This document shows, piece by piece, positions 16,473-25,446 of a stretch of 64,000 nucleotides of DNA. The notes beneath the pieces were generated by a model. It had not been told where the DNA came from. It did not search any database and saw only the letters and a list, made by a program, of their open reading frames with translations. A program made the position numbers and the translations under genes. This DNA comes from Streptomyces filamentosus (GTDB taxonomy: Bacteria; Actinomycetota; Actinomycetes; Streptomycetales; Streptomycetaceae). Location: assembly GCF_014654895.1 (NCBI RefSeq), contig NZ_BNBE01000001.1, positions 1,674,001 to 1,738,000 on the forward strand. Reading direction: 5' to 3'. Numbering within the stretch: position 1 is the first letter of the stretch; each line of letters starts with the position of its first letter.

Positions 16473-19400
16473 GTGAGCGTTTTCCGACGAAGAGGGTGGG
16501 CTGCGGCCCTTTCCGCAGTGATGGCGGTGGCACTTCTGCCATCGACAGCCGAGGCGTTGGTGGGGCAGGACCCGGGCATCAGCACCTCGCTGCCCGGCCT
16601 CAAGCAGCCGAAGCCGGTACCGGTCAAGCCGCTCAAGGCGGGACACAAGAGCCGCCCGAACGCGGCCTCGGCAGACGTCGCGAAGCGCGTGACATGGCCG
16701 TCGCCCGGTGCGCGGACCGCTCCGGTCACCGGGGCACAGGCGGCACAGCGCACCGCGGCCGCGCCCACGGCCGCGCCCGCGACGAACTCGCCCGTCTCCA
16801 TCGCGGGAGTGACCGAGAAGTCCGCCAAGGCAAGGGCGCTGACCCGGGCCGAGATATCCGTCGCCTCGCGCGCCGCCACCAACAAGGCCGGCGTGGAAGG
16901 CCTCCTCTTCACCGTCGGCCGGGCCGACGGCGAGCGAAGCGGCGGGCACGCTCAGGTCAGCGTCGACTACTCGACATTCAAGGACGCGTACGGCGGCGAC
17001 TGGGGGGCACGGCTCCGGCTCGTACAGCTTCCCGCCTGTTCCCTGACCACGCCGGACAAGCCCGAATGCCGGGCGACCAAACCCCTGCGAACGGTCAACG
17101 ACACCGAGAACCACAAGATCACGGCAGTCGCCCCCGTTCCCGGGGACACCGCCCCGGCGACGGCGCAGGCGACCGCCGCCTCCGGCGACTTCACCGTTCT
17201 CGCCGCCACCGCCTCCTCGGGTGGCTCCACCGGCAGCTTCGCGGCCACGCCCCTGGAGGCTTCGGGGCAGTGGAGCGCGGGCGGCGCGACCGGAGCCTTC
17301 ACCTGGAACTACAAGGTGGACGTGCCGGACGCTCCCGGCGGCCTGGCACCCGGCGTGTCCCTGAGCTACAACTCGCAGGCTGTCGACGGGCGTACCGCCG
17401 CGTCGAACAACCAGGCCGGCTGGATCGGCGACGGCTGGTCGTACGAGCCCGCCTACATCGAGCGCCGTTACAAGCCCTGCGAGCAGGACGACAAGGCCAC
17501 CGGCAACAACAAGGACGTCAAGGTCGGGGACCAGTGCTGGTACTCCGACAACGCGACGCTCTCCCTCGGCGGCAAGACCTCCGAGCTCGTTTACCAGGCC
17601 GGCAAGGGCTGGCACCCCGCCTCCGACAGCGGTGAGAAGGTCGAGAAGCTGGTCGGTGCCGTCAACGAGGACACCGGAACCGACGGGACCAAGGGCGAGG
17701 GCGGTGCCGGCGAGCACTGGAAGATCACCACGCGCGACGGCACCCAGTACTTCTTCGGACGGAACCGGCTGCCCGGCTTCGTCAACGGCAACACGACCAC
17801 GAACTCCACGCTGACCGTTCCCGTCTTCGGCAACCACGACGGGGAGCCCTGCTACAACGCGTCGTTCGCCGCCTCCTCCTGCCAGCAGGCCTGGCGGTGG
17901 AACCTCGACTACGTGGTCGACCCCCGCGGCAACTCGATGGCCTACTTCTGGAAGAAGGAGAAGAACAGCTACGGCCTGAACGTCACCGACTCCGGCACCT
18001 CGACCAAGACCCAGTACGACCGGGCCGGCCACCTGCTGCGCATTGAGTACGGGCTACGGGAGAGCACCCCCTACACGACCAAGGCCACGGCCAAGGTCAT
18101 CTTCACCTCGGTCGACCGCTGCGACACGACGACCTGCGTCTTCGACGAGGCGAACGCGTCCAAGTGGCCCGACACCCCGTACGACCTGAACTGCGCGAGC
18201 ACCGCCACCGACTGCAAGGACCGGCATTCGCCGAGCTTCTGGTCCTCCGTACGCCTGAAGTCCATCACCACGCAGGTGTACAGCGGCGCAGCCTACAAGG
18301 ACGTCGACGTCTGGACGCTGGAGCAGTCCTTCCCACCGTCGGGTGACGGAATCTCCCGCCCCATGTGGCTCGACACCATCAAGCGCGAGGGCAAGAACGG
18401 CACGGTCGTCGACGGACTCCCCGCCATCACGTTCATCGGCGAGCAGAAGCCCAACCGGGTCGACGGCCTGGGCGACGGACTGGCCCCCTTCATCCGCCTG
18501 CGCATGTCGCAGATCCTCACCGAGACGGGTGGCGCCATCGGCGTCACGTACCACACGCCCGACTGCACGGTGACCTCCCTGCCGCCGCGCGACGCGTCCA
18601 ACAGCACGCGGTGCTACCCCATCAAGTGGGAGGCGGAAGGCGACAAGGTCAAGGAGGACTGGTTCAACTCGTACGTCGTCAGCAGCGTGGTGGAGAGCGA
18701 CAACGTCGCGGCCACCCCGGACGTCGTCACCGAGTACAGCTACCTCGGCGGAGCCGAGTGGTCCAAGAACGAGGACGAGTTCACCAAGGCGGAGAACCGG
18801 GAATACTCCGTCCCTCGCGGCTACTACCGCATCCAGACCCGCAAGGGAGCCGGCCTGGAACCCCGCACGCTAAGCGAGACCCGCTACTTCCGCGGCATCG
18901 ACGGCGCGGTGGTGAAGGACTCCGCCGATGTCGGCGTGACGGACCGCGAGCAGTTCAGCGGCATGCCGCGAGAGCGTGCCACGTACAACGGAGACGGCGG
19001 GGCGCTGGTCACGGCGACCTCCTTCACCCCCTGGCGTTCCGCGGTCACCGCGACGCGCAGCCGCCCCGGACTGCCCGACGTCGAGGCGTACTTCACCGAC
19101 ACCGCCGTCGATGAGAAGCGGACGGCGACACCGGGCGGGGAGAGGACGACCAAGACCGTCCGCACCTTCGACGAGTACGGCCTGCTCAAGACGGTCTCCG
19201 ATACCGGTGACACGGAAAAGACCGGTGACGAGAAGTGCACCACGCTCACGTACGCGCGGGGCACGGGGTCGTTGATCGTCGACAAGGTGTCGCGCGCCGA
19301 GACCGTCGCCGTCGCCTGCGGTGCCACCGTCACCCGGCCCGCCGACGTCGTCGACGACATCCGCACCTACTACGATGGCCTCGCCCTGGGCGCCGCGCCG

Positions 19401-22400
19401 ACCGCCGGCCTGACGACCAAGGTCGAGCGGATCAACGGCACGGGCACCGGCTACCAGACCGTCTCGTACACGCCCAGCACGTGCGGTACGGGCACCCAGC
19501 TCTGCTACGACCAGTACGGACGCCAGCTCGCCTCGGCCGACGCCTACGGCGCGGTCACCAAGACGGCCTTCGCGCCCACGGCGGGTGAAGTCCCGACGGG
19601 CATGACCCTCACGAACCCGCTCAACCACGCCGTCACCACGGTCCTGGAACCGAGGCGCGGCCAGCCGACCAAGATCACCGACGCGAACGGGAAGGTCAAG
19701 AGCGTCACGTACGACGCGCTCGGCCGCATCACCGCCGTGTGGCTGCCCACTAGGGCGCAGGCGACGTACCCGGCGGCGCCGAACTACCAGTTCCAGTACC
19801 TCGTCCGCACCACCGGCCCGATCATCACGACGACGAAGGTGCTGACGCACGACAGCCAGTACCGGACGAGCTACTCGTTCCAGGACGGTCTGCTGCGGCC
19901 GCTCGAGACCCAGCAGGAATCACCCGACCGTGCGGGCCGCCTCATCACGGAGGCCCTCTACAACTCGCGCGGCGAACAGACCGTGGATTCCGGCCTGTTC
20001 TACGCGGATGGTGCTCCCGAGCCCTTGGCGGTGACGGGCAAGGAGACCCTTTACCCGTCGTCGACGGAGACGGAGTACGACGGCGTCGGACGTCCCGTCT
20101 CGGTGATCTCGAAGAAGTACACGGACAAGACGCGTGAGACCACGTACGCGTACACCGGCGACTCGATCACGGTGGTTCCGCCCGCGGGCGGAACGCCCAC
20201 GACAACGGTGATCGACGCCATGGGGCGGACCGTCGAACTGAAGGAGTACACGAACGCCGCCCGCACGACGTCCCAGTCCACCCGTTACGGCTACGACAAG
20301 ATCGGCCGTCTGGCTTCCCTCACCGACCCCTCGAACGCCGTCTGGACGTACAAGTACGACACGCGGGGCCGTCAGATCGAGGCGGTGGATCCGGACAAGG
20401 GCAAGACGGTCACGGCCTACGATCAGGGCGATCGGCCGGTCACCTCGACGGATGCCCGCCAGATCGCGCTGACAACCACGTACGACCTCCTGGGCCGTCC
20501 CACGGCCCTGAAGAAGGGCACGACCAGCCTGGCTTCGTGGACCTACGACGCCACCGGGGCGAAGGGCCTTCCGGCCAAGGCCACCCGCTTCGACACGGGC
20601 GGAAACGCCTGGGTCACGGAGAGCACGAGCTACAACGCACTCGACCAGCCGGTGATCACCCGGTTCACGGTGCCCGCCTCGGAGACCGGCCTGGCGGGGA
20701 CGTACGAGTGGTACACCACCTACAACGCGAACACTGGGCAGGCGACCGCTCTGGAGCACCCGGAGATGGCGGATCTGCCGCTCGAGGTGGTCACCACGAC
20801 GCTGACCGCGGTGACGGGTCTGCCGGATGCGGTGGCCGCGGTGACACCGGACACCTCGCAGACGCTGCTCGCGGACACGACCTACGACCACTACGGCCGA
20901 ATGATCCGCGCCGAGTACGGCGAGTTCGGACGTCACATCTGGACCACCAACCAGTACGACGAGCACACCGGGCAGGTCACCAACACCTTCACCGACCGCG
21001 ACGCCTCCCCGCAGCGCGTCGAGGACACCGCATACTCCTATGACCTGGCCGGCAACGTCACTAGGATCGCGAACGGGTACGACCAAGGTGCGGCGCGCAC
21101 CACGGACACGCAGTGCTTCACGACCGACAGCCTGCGTCGCATCACGGAGGCGTGGACCAACACCGGCACGTTGTGTGACGCCGCCCCGACGGCCGCGGTG
21201 GTCGGCGGGCCGGACGCGTACTGGTCCACCTACACCTACGACGCCGTCGGCAACCGCGACATCGAAGTCCAGCACAAGACCCCCTCGGGCCCCACGGCGG
21301 ACATCACCCGCGACTACGCCGCGCCGGCGGCCGGCACTCACAAGATCGGCTCCGTGGCACAGACCGGGGTGAACCCCCGCACGGAGACGTACACCTACGA
21401 CGCCACCGGCAACACCGCCACGCGGAAGATCGGCACGGCCGACCAGCAGACGCTGGTGTGGGACGACGAGGGGCACCTGAAGTCCGCCACCAAGGTCACG
21501 GACGTCACCAGCTTCCTGTACGACACCAGCGGCCAGCGCATGGTCCGCCGGGACTCCACCGGCACGACCGTGTACCTGCCCGGCGGCGACGAGCTCCACA
21601 AGGACAAGGCCGGCAAGGTCACCGGAACCCGTTACTACAACGGGTCCGCGATGTACAAGGCCGGCAAGTACACCTTCCTGCTGGCCGATCACCACGGCAC
21701 GGGCGGCACGCAGATCACGAACGACGCCGTGCAGAAGATCACCCGCCGCAAGAGCACCCTTTTCGGCGGCCCCCGCGGCACCCAGCCCACCGGCTGGATC
21801 GGCGACAAGGGCTTCCTCGGCGGCACGAACGACACCACCACCGGACTCACCCACCTCGGTGCCCGTGAGTACGACGCCGCCCTCGGCCGCTTCATCAGCG
21901 TCGACCCGCTGCTGGAAACGAGCAGACCGCAGACGCTGTCCGGCTACGTCTACTCCGGCAACAATCCCGCGACGTTCTCCGACCCGACGGGCCTGGCGTT
22001 TCCCGAGTGCGCCAGCGGGATGTACGTCTGCAAGAACAAGGGCACGGATGTCGTCAAGAAGGGCAAGAACTACGACAAGATCGTCTACGGCGTAGGTGCC
22101 GAGCCGACGGCCGACGACGTCGCCTCGTGGGCGGAGCCTGCGGACCAGGCCGATTACTTCATCACCAAGGTCGCCAAGGAATACCTCGGCACAGGCAAGG
22201 CCTACAAGGAGTGGAAGAAGGTTTACCTCCAGAACATCAGCCACTTCCCCGGCGATCCGCCGACCCTCCTGGACATCCTGGCCGCCGCCGGCAACTCCTG
22301 CAACGGACGGAATTCGTACAACTGTCCTGAAGATTTGAAGAACATCACGTGGGACATACAAGAATTCCGGGATCTGGCCGTAATCCCCGCGTATGTGGGC

Positions 22401-23174
22401 GCTTACGAGAATGGCGCACCGCGCGCTCCCGGAAGCGGTGGATCGAAGAGTGGTCCGGGGGGCTGTGGAAAGTGCTTCCTTGCCGGTACGGACGTCCTCA
22501 TGGCGGACGGATCCAGCAAGGACATCGACAAGATCCGGGTCGGTGACAAGGTCATCGCGACCGACCCTTACACCGGAAAGACGGAAGCCCGCGAAGTCAC
22601 GCGGCTGATCGTCACCGAGGATGACAAGAAGTTCAATGAGCTGACCATCGATACACCTCGAGGTCCGGCAACGCTCACGGCGACACACGAGCACCCGTTC
22701 TGGTCCGTCTCGGAACACCGCTGGCTGGAGGCACGCAACCTCAAGCCCGGCACGACCCTGCGCACGGAATCGGGCCGCACGGTCAAGGTCACCGCAAACC
22801 GGGCGTACACCCAGCACGCCCGTACGTATAACCTGACCGTGGACGAACTGCACACGTACTATGTGCTGGCGGGCGAGACTCCGGTCCTCGTTCACAACAG
22901 CAACTGTCCGACCGCGTCAAAATATGAGGACATCACTAGTCCTGGCGCCCGCATGCTGAACAAGTCGACGGACGTCGGTCCCGTGGAGTTCGGAAAGAAC
23001 CTTGAGGCCAACGGGTGGGCTCGCACCGACAAGGGCCCGAACATCATGTACGAGAAGGATGGGGCAAGGTATTTCCTTCGCGGGAAGGCGAACAGCCACG
23101 AGGGGTGGACGGCTGACTACTACAATCCGGGGTCTAAGAAGGCCGACATCAAGATCAGGCTGGGTGAGGACTAA
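16473..23174 (+). CDS. Secreted RHS-repeat polymorphic toxin with Hint domain and C-terminal toxin tip
   Basis: 2233-aa protein; the GTG at 16473 behind GGGCGGGAG is preferred to an earlier TTG. Signal peptide MSVFRRRGWAAALSAVMAVA. Residues 280-400 contain an SpvB-like start (GGLAPGVSLSYNSQAVDG). RHS/YD repeats such as YDALGRITAVW and YDTRGRQIEAV run from about 1080 to 1780 and should form a hollow cocoon. The core-end signature YDAALGRFISVDPLLE lies near 1805 and NPATFSDPTGL near 1830, the usual self-cleavage site. A Hint (intein-like) domain starts at CFLAGTDVLMADGS near 2003, contains TATHEHPFWSV and ends at VLVHNSN near 2145. The last 88 residues (from CPTASKYED to IRLGED) form the variable toxin tip, of a family I do not recognise. 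TAATG overlap with the immunity gene. Confidence 0.93.
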   Translation: MSVFRRRGWAAALSAVMAVALLPSTAEALVGQDPGISTSLPGLKQPKPVPVKPLKAGHKSRPNAASADVAKRVTWPSPGARTAPVTGAQAAQRTAAAPTAAPATNSPVSIAGVTEKSAKARALTRAEISVASRAATNKAGVEGLLFTVGRADGERSGGHAQVSVDYSTFKDAYGGDWGARLRLVQLPACSLTTPDKPECRATKPLRTVNDTENHKITAVAPVPGDTAPATAQATAASGDFTVLAATASSGGSTGSFAATPLEASGQWSAGGATGAFTWNYKVDVPDAPGGLAPGVSLSYNSQAVDGRTAASNNQAGWIGDGWSYEPAYIERRYKPCEQDDKATGNNKDVKVGDQCWYSDNATLSLGGKTSELVYQAGKGWHPASDSGEKVEKLVGAVNEDTGTDGTKGEGGAGEHWKITTRDGTQYFFGRNRLPGFVNGNTTTNSTLTVPVFGNHDGEPCYNASFAASSCQQAWRWNLDYVVDPRGNSMAYFWKKEKNSYGLNVTDSGTSTKTQYDRAGHLLRIEYGLRESTPYTTKATAKVIFTSVDRCDTTTCVFDEANASKWPDTPYDLNCASTATDCKDRHSPSFWSSVRLKSITTQVYSGAAYKDVDVWTLEQSFPPSGDGISRPMWLDTIKREGKNGTVVDGLPAITFIGEQKPNRVDGLGDGLAPFIRLRMSQILTETGGAIGVTYHTPDCTVTSLPPRDASNSTRCYPIKWEAEGDKVKEDWFNSYVVSSVVESDNVAATPDVVTEYSYLGGAEWSKNEDEFTKAENREYSVPRGYYRIQTRKGAGLEPRTLSETRYFRGIDGAVVKDSADVGVTDREQFSGMPRERATYNGDGGALVTATSFTPWRSAVTATRSRPGLPDVEAYFTDTAVDEKRTATPGGERTTKTVRTFDEYGLLKTVSDTGDTEKTGDEKCTTLTYARGTGSLIVDKVSRAETVAVACGATVTRPADVVDDIRTYYDGLALGAAPTAGLTTKVERINGTGTGYQTVSYTPSTCGTGTQLCYDQYGRQLASADAYGAVTKTAFAPTAGEVPTGMTLTNPLNHAVTTVLEPRRGQPTKITDANGKVKSVTYDALGRITAVWLPTRAQATYPAAPNYQFQYLVRTTGPIITTTKVLTHDSQYRTSYSFQDGLLRPLETQQESPDRAGRLITEALYNSRGEQTVDSGLFYADGAPEPLAVTGKETLYPSSTETEYDGVGRPVSVISKKYTDKTRETTYAYTGDSITVVPPAGGTPTTTVIDAMGRTVELKEYTNAARTTSQSTRYGYDKIGRLASLTDPSNAVWTYKYDTRGRQIEAVDPDKGKTVTAYDQGDRPVTSTDARQIALTTTYDLLGRPTALKKGTTSLASWTYDATGAKGLPAKATRFDTGGNAWVTESTSYNALDQPVITRFTVPASETGLAGTYEWYTTYNANTGQATALEHPEMADLPLEVVTTTLTAVTGLPDAVAAVTPDTSQTLLADTTYDHYGRMIRAEYGEFGRHIWTTNQYDEHTGQVTNTFTDRDASPQRVEDTAYSYDLAGNVTRIANGYDQGAARTTDTQCFTTDSLRRITEAWTNTGTLCDAAPTAAVVGGPDAYWSTYTYDAVGNRDIEVQHKTPSGPTADITRDYAAPAAGTHKIGSVAQTGVNPRTETYTYDATGNTATRKIGTADQQTLVWDDEGHLKSATKVTDVTSFLYDTSGQRMVRRDSTGTTVYLPGGDELHKDKAGKVTGTRYYNGSAMYKAGKYTFLLADHHGTGGTQITNDAVQKITRRKSTLFGGPRGTQPTGWIGDKGFLGGTNDTTTGLTHLGAREYDAALGRFISVDPLLETSRPQTLSGYVYSGNNPATFSDPTGLAFPECASGMYVCKNKGTDVVKKGKNYDKIVYGVGAEPTADDVASWAEPADQADYFITKVAKEYLGTGKAYKEWKKVYLQNISHFPGDPPTLLDILAAAGNSCNGRNSYNCPEDLKNITWDIQEFRDLAVIPAYVGAYENGAPRAPGSGGSKSGPGGCGKCFLAGTDVLMADGSSKDIDKIRVGDKVIATDPYTGKTEAREVTRLIVTEDDKKFNELTIDTPRGPATLTATHEHPFWSVSEHRWLEARNLKPGTTLRTESGRTVKVTANRAYTQHARTYNLTVDELHTYYVLAGETPVLVHNSNCPTASKYEDITSPGARMLNKSTDVGPVEFGKNLEANGWARTDKGPNIMYEKDGARYFLRGKANSHEGWTADYYNPGSKKADIKIRLGED
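22851..22873 (+). repeat. Hint-end repeat, copy 1 (in the intact RHS gene)
   Basis: 23 bp encoding the Hint-end residues HTYYVLAG are exactly repeated at 29185-29207 at the head of the orphan tip. Similarity continues for another 33 bp through HNSNC at lower identity. This is where tip exchange by homologous recombination would occur. Confidence 0.85.
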
Positions 23175-23806
23175 TGGCAGAGGCGGGTTCGATAGTGATC
23201 GATCGCAACGGCTATCTGGATGTTCGCTCCCGTAGCGCAGCCACCTTCGATCTTGATGCCAGGCTGCCTGGCCAGGTCTTCAAGGAGGGCGCGGAGGACT
23301 CGCTGTTCTGTGAGTTCGATGCGGTCCTCACCCCGGAATTCTGGCCGGCGCTCTGCACGATGGCCCGGTGGCATGGTGACAGGCACGTCGAACTGCTGGT
23401 TCTTGAGCCGGACTGCGACGCGTTCTACCTCCCGGAGTATCGGATGTACCCGGCGTTGTCGTTGCCCGTCGAGGCCGACGTGGACGACTACTGGGCGGCG
23501 ATCGGTCATGAGCCGGACGGCGACATCATGGGGTCGATCGCGATCTCTGCGAACGTCATCGCTGTGACTGGACCTTCCGGAAAGTGGGGGTGTTGGGGTG
23601 AAAGGGATCCCGAGGTTGCAATCTTCCGGGGTTTTCCGAACGTGGCCGCACGGAACAAATGGCGCGCGCAGTTCGGGCCCTTCCTGGAGGTGTCAGGCGC
23701 ACTGGAGTCGTATCTCCCGCTGACCTTCGCGGGGCGGACCGTTCCGGACGAGTACGCCGCAACCCTGACCGTCAACTATGGACCTCCGAGCGGTAGACGG
23801 CCGTAA
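23174..23806 (+). CDS. Putative immunity protein for the RHS toxin tip
   Basis: 210-aa acidic cytosolic protein of no family I recognise. It starts at ATG 23174, sharing one base with the toxin stop (TAATG), which is the tight coupling expected for a toxin-immunity pair. It has no signal peptide, consistent with acting inside the producer or on the nascent toxin. Features include an N-terminal beta-rich part (IVIDRNGYLDVRS), a Trp/Asp-rich centre (YYWAAIG-like DVDDYWAAIGHEPDGDIMGS) and an aromatic segment PSGKWGCWGERDPE. Identification rests on position only. It ends 140 bp before the integrase gene and is followed by a shared terminator. Confidence 0.7.
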   Translation: MAEAGSIVIDRNGYLDVRSRSAATFDLDARLPGQVFKEGAEDSLFCEFDAVLTPEFWPALCTMARWHGDRHVELLVLEPDCDAFYLPEYRMYPALSLPVEADVDDYWAAIGHEPDGDIMGSIAISANVIAVTGPSGKWGCWGERDPEVAIFRGFPNVAARNKWRAQFGPFLEVSGALESYLPLTFAGRTVPDEYAATLTVNYGPPSGRRP

Positions 23807-23881
23807 CGTCACGGAGCGGCCCGCCGGAGTCGATCCGGCCCAGGTGCTGAGCCCTGTGCAGTAGTACGCTTGTGCAAATCT

Positions 23882-23914
23882 GAAGCCCCGCCAGGTGTGT
23901 CCTGGCGGGGCTTC
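23882..23914. terminator. Bidirectional terminator between immunity gene and integrase
   Basis: 13-bp perfect inverted repeat GAAGCCCCGCCAG with a 7-nt loop between two convergent genes. It directly borders the attachment-like repeat on its right. Confidence 0.8.
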
Positions 23915-23923
23915 TGTGTGGGG

Positions 23924-23946
23924 TGACGGCAGTAGTTGACGGCAAC
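23924..23946. repeat. Left attachment/integrase-binding repeat of the AICE-like element
   Basis: TGACGGCAGTAGTTGACGGC followed by AAC lies between the terminator and the integrase stop codon. Almost the same sequence (one substitution, one base fewer) occurs at 29072-29093, beyond the PIN toxin gene, and in both places GCGGAC follows a few bases later. The doubled TGACGGCA unit may be an arm-type integrase site or the recombined core; I cannot tell which. Confidence 0.55.
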
Positions 23947-23947
23947 G

Positions 23948-25255
23948 TCAGCGGACGGGGGCGGCGCAGGGCGGCGGTTCGCCGCCATCGGTACTGGCCG
24001 CCGTGACGGTCACCGGGCTGTCGAGGACAGTGCTGAGGGTGTCGATGGCGTCGCGCTGGAGGCGGAGCCTGACGTGGGCGTAGACGGTGGCGGTGACGCC
24101 GATGTGGGCGTGACCGAGGAGTTCCTTGATCACGACGAGTTCGACGCCCTGTTCCAGGAGCAGGGTGGCGGTGGAGTGGCGGAGGTCGTGGAAGCGTATG
24201 CGGCGGAGGCCGGCCTTGCGGAGGAGTGTAGTGAAGGTGCGGGTGAGGTTGGTCGGGTCGATCGGTCGGCCCTGCGCAGTGGTGAACACGTGCCCGTCGT
24301 GCTGCCACGTGGTGCCCGCGGCCTCACGCTCGGTCTTCTGCTGCTCGTGGTGGAGCTTCAGCGAGTGGACGCAGCGGGTGGGGAGGGCGATGCGGCGCTC
24401 GGAGGCCCGCGTCTTGGTGGGCAGCGTGGTGAGCCCACCTGCGGTGGTGCGCTGAAGGGTGCGGCGGATTGCGGCGGTGCCCGTGTCGAGGTCGAGGTCT
24501 TCCCAGCGCAGTCCGAGGAGTTCGCCCTTGCGGAGTCCGGTGTGGAGGGCGAGTTCGAACAGCGCGTGCAACCGGTGACCTTCCGCGGCGGTGAGAAACT
24601 GCCGGGCTTCTTCGGCGGTGAGGGGTTCGAAGCGGCGGGGCCGCGGAGTGCCGGTGCGGACGTTGCGGGCCACGTTGCGCGGGATCTCTTCCTCGCGCAC
24701 GGCGTGCTCCAGGGCGGACTTGAGCACGGAGTGGACGTAGGTGAGCGTCAGCGGGGAGAGCAGCTTGTGGCAGCACTGACCGGCGGCGCAGCAGCGGGGC
24801 TCATCACGCCGGGCGTCGATGCCGCGCGTGCAGCACTGGCAGGTGGTACGGAGCTGGTTGAGCCAGGTGCGGACGTCCTTGGCGGAGAGTTTGGCGAGCT
24901 TCTTCTTGCCCAGGCCGGGGATGAGGTGTCGGTTGACGCAGGCGGTGTAGCGGGTGTGGGTGTTCTCGCGGAGGTGGTGGACGGCGACGTTCTCCAGCCA
25001 GTACGTCAGGTACGCGGCCACGCTGCCCGCCGCGGACGGGACGGGGACGCCGCGGTTGCTGGCGGCGATCTTCTCGGTGAGCTTGGCCAGGGCGTCTTTG
25101 CGGGTGGTGCCGTAGACGCGGATGCGCTTGCGGGTGTTGCCGGGGGCGAGGACGTATCCGGCGGCTTCCCACCGGCTGTCCTTGCGCTGGTAGACGGTCC
25201 CGTCGCCGTTGGCGCGGGTACGGCGGGAGGCGGGGGCGTCTCGGGGGGTGGTCAT
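23948..25255 (-). CDS. int: Tyrosine-type site-specific integrase
   Basis: 435-aa integrase of the AICE/phage type. The start MTTPRDAPASRRTRANGDGT overlaps the xis stop by one base (TGATG), so an upstream extension is rejected. The N-terminal arm-binding part has GTVYQRKDSRWEAAGYV; the core-binding part spans about 75-200. The full catalytic set is present: Arg in HTGLRKGELLGLRWEDL, HDLRHSTATLLLE (HxxR), LLGHAHIGVTATVYAH (His and the nucleophilic Tyr). An unusual Cys-rich insert (CQCCTRG..RCCAAGQCC, near residues 135-160) looks like a small zinc knuckle within the core-binding domain. It would integrate and, with Xis, excise the element. The gene points toward the left attachment-like repeat, the usual AICE layout. 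Confidence 0.93.
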   Translation of the reverse strand: MTTPRDAPASRRTRANGDGTVYQRKDSRWEAAGYVLAPGNTRKRIRVYGTTRKDALAKLTEKIAASNRGVPVPSAAGSVAAYLTYWLENVAVHHLRENTHTRYTACVNRHLIPGLGKKKLAKLSAKDVRTWLNQLRTTCQCCTRGIDARRDEPRCCAAGQCCHKLLSPLTLTYVHSVLKSALEHAVREEEIPRNVARNVRTGTPRPRRFEPLTAEEARQFLTAAEGHRLHALFELALHTGLRKGELLGLRWEDLDLDTGTAAIRRTLQRTTAGGLTTLPTKTRASERRIALPTRCVHSLKLHHEQQKTEREAAGTTWQHDGHVFTTAQGRPIDPTNLTRTFTTLLRKAGLRRIRFHDLRHSTATLLLEQGVELVVIKELLGHAHIGVTATVYAHVRLRLQRDAIDTLSTVLDSPVTVTAASTDGGEPPPCAAPVR

Positions 25256-25446
25256 CAGGCGGCGGCTTCCTGTTCGAGGCGGGTGCGGATGAGGTTGGCG
25301 AGCGCGTGGGTGGGGATGCGGCGGGCGCGGCCGAGGGTGATCGAGGCGAGCTGGCGGGTGCGGATGAGGTCGTAGACGGCGGTGCGGCCGAGTTGGAGGC
25401 GTTCCATGACCTGGGGGACTGTGAGGAGTTCGGTGCCGGTGGTCAC
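25255..25446 (-). CDS. xis: Excisionase (Xis), MerR-like helix-turn-helix
   Basis: 63-aa DNA-binding protein: TVPQVMERLQLGRTAVYDLI is a winged helix-turn-helix of the excisionase/AlpA type, followed by RTRQLASITLGRARRIP. It starts at GTG 25446, sharing 4 nt with the rep stop (GTGA), and its own stop shares one base with the int start. The rep-xis-int order and overlaps are as in pSAM2-type AICEs. It should direct excision together with the integrase. Confidence 0.92.
   Translation of the reverse strand: MTTGTELLTVPQVMERLQLGRTAVYDLIRTRQLASITLGRARRIPTHALANLIRTRLEQEAAA

Noticed and set aside
19920..22895. Nearly 1000-codon minus-strand frame opposite the RHS gene
   Set aside because: Antisense shadow of the YD repeats; no start signal and no recognisable domain.
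23830..23947. tRNA gene as the integration site of the AICE-like element
   Set aside because: No cloverleaf, anticodon arm or T-loop consensus is found here or near 29050-29185; the hairpin at 23882 is a terminator.
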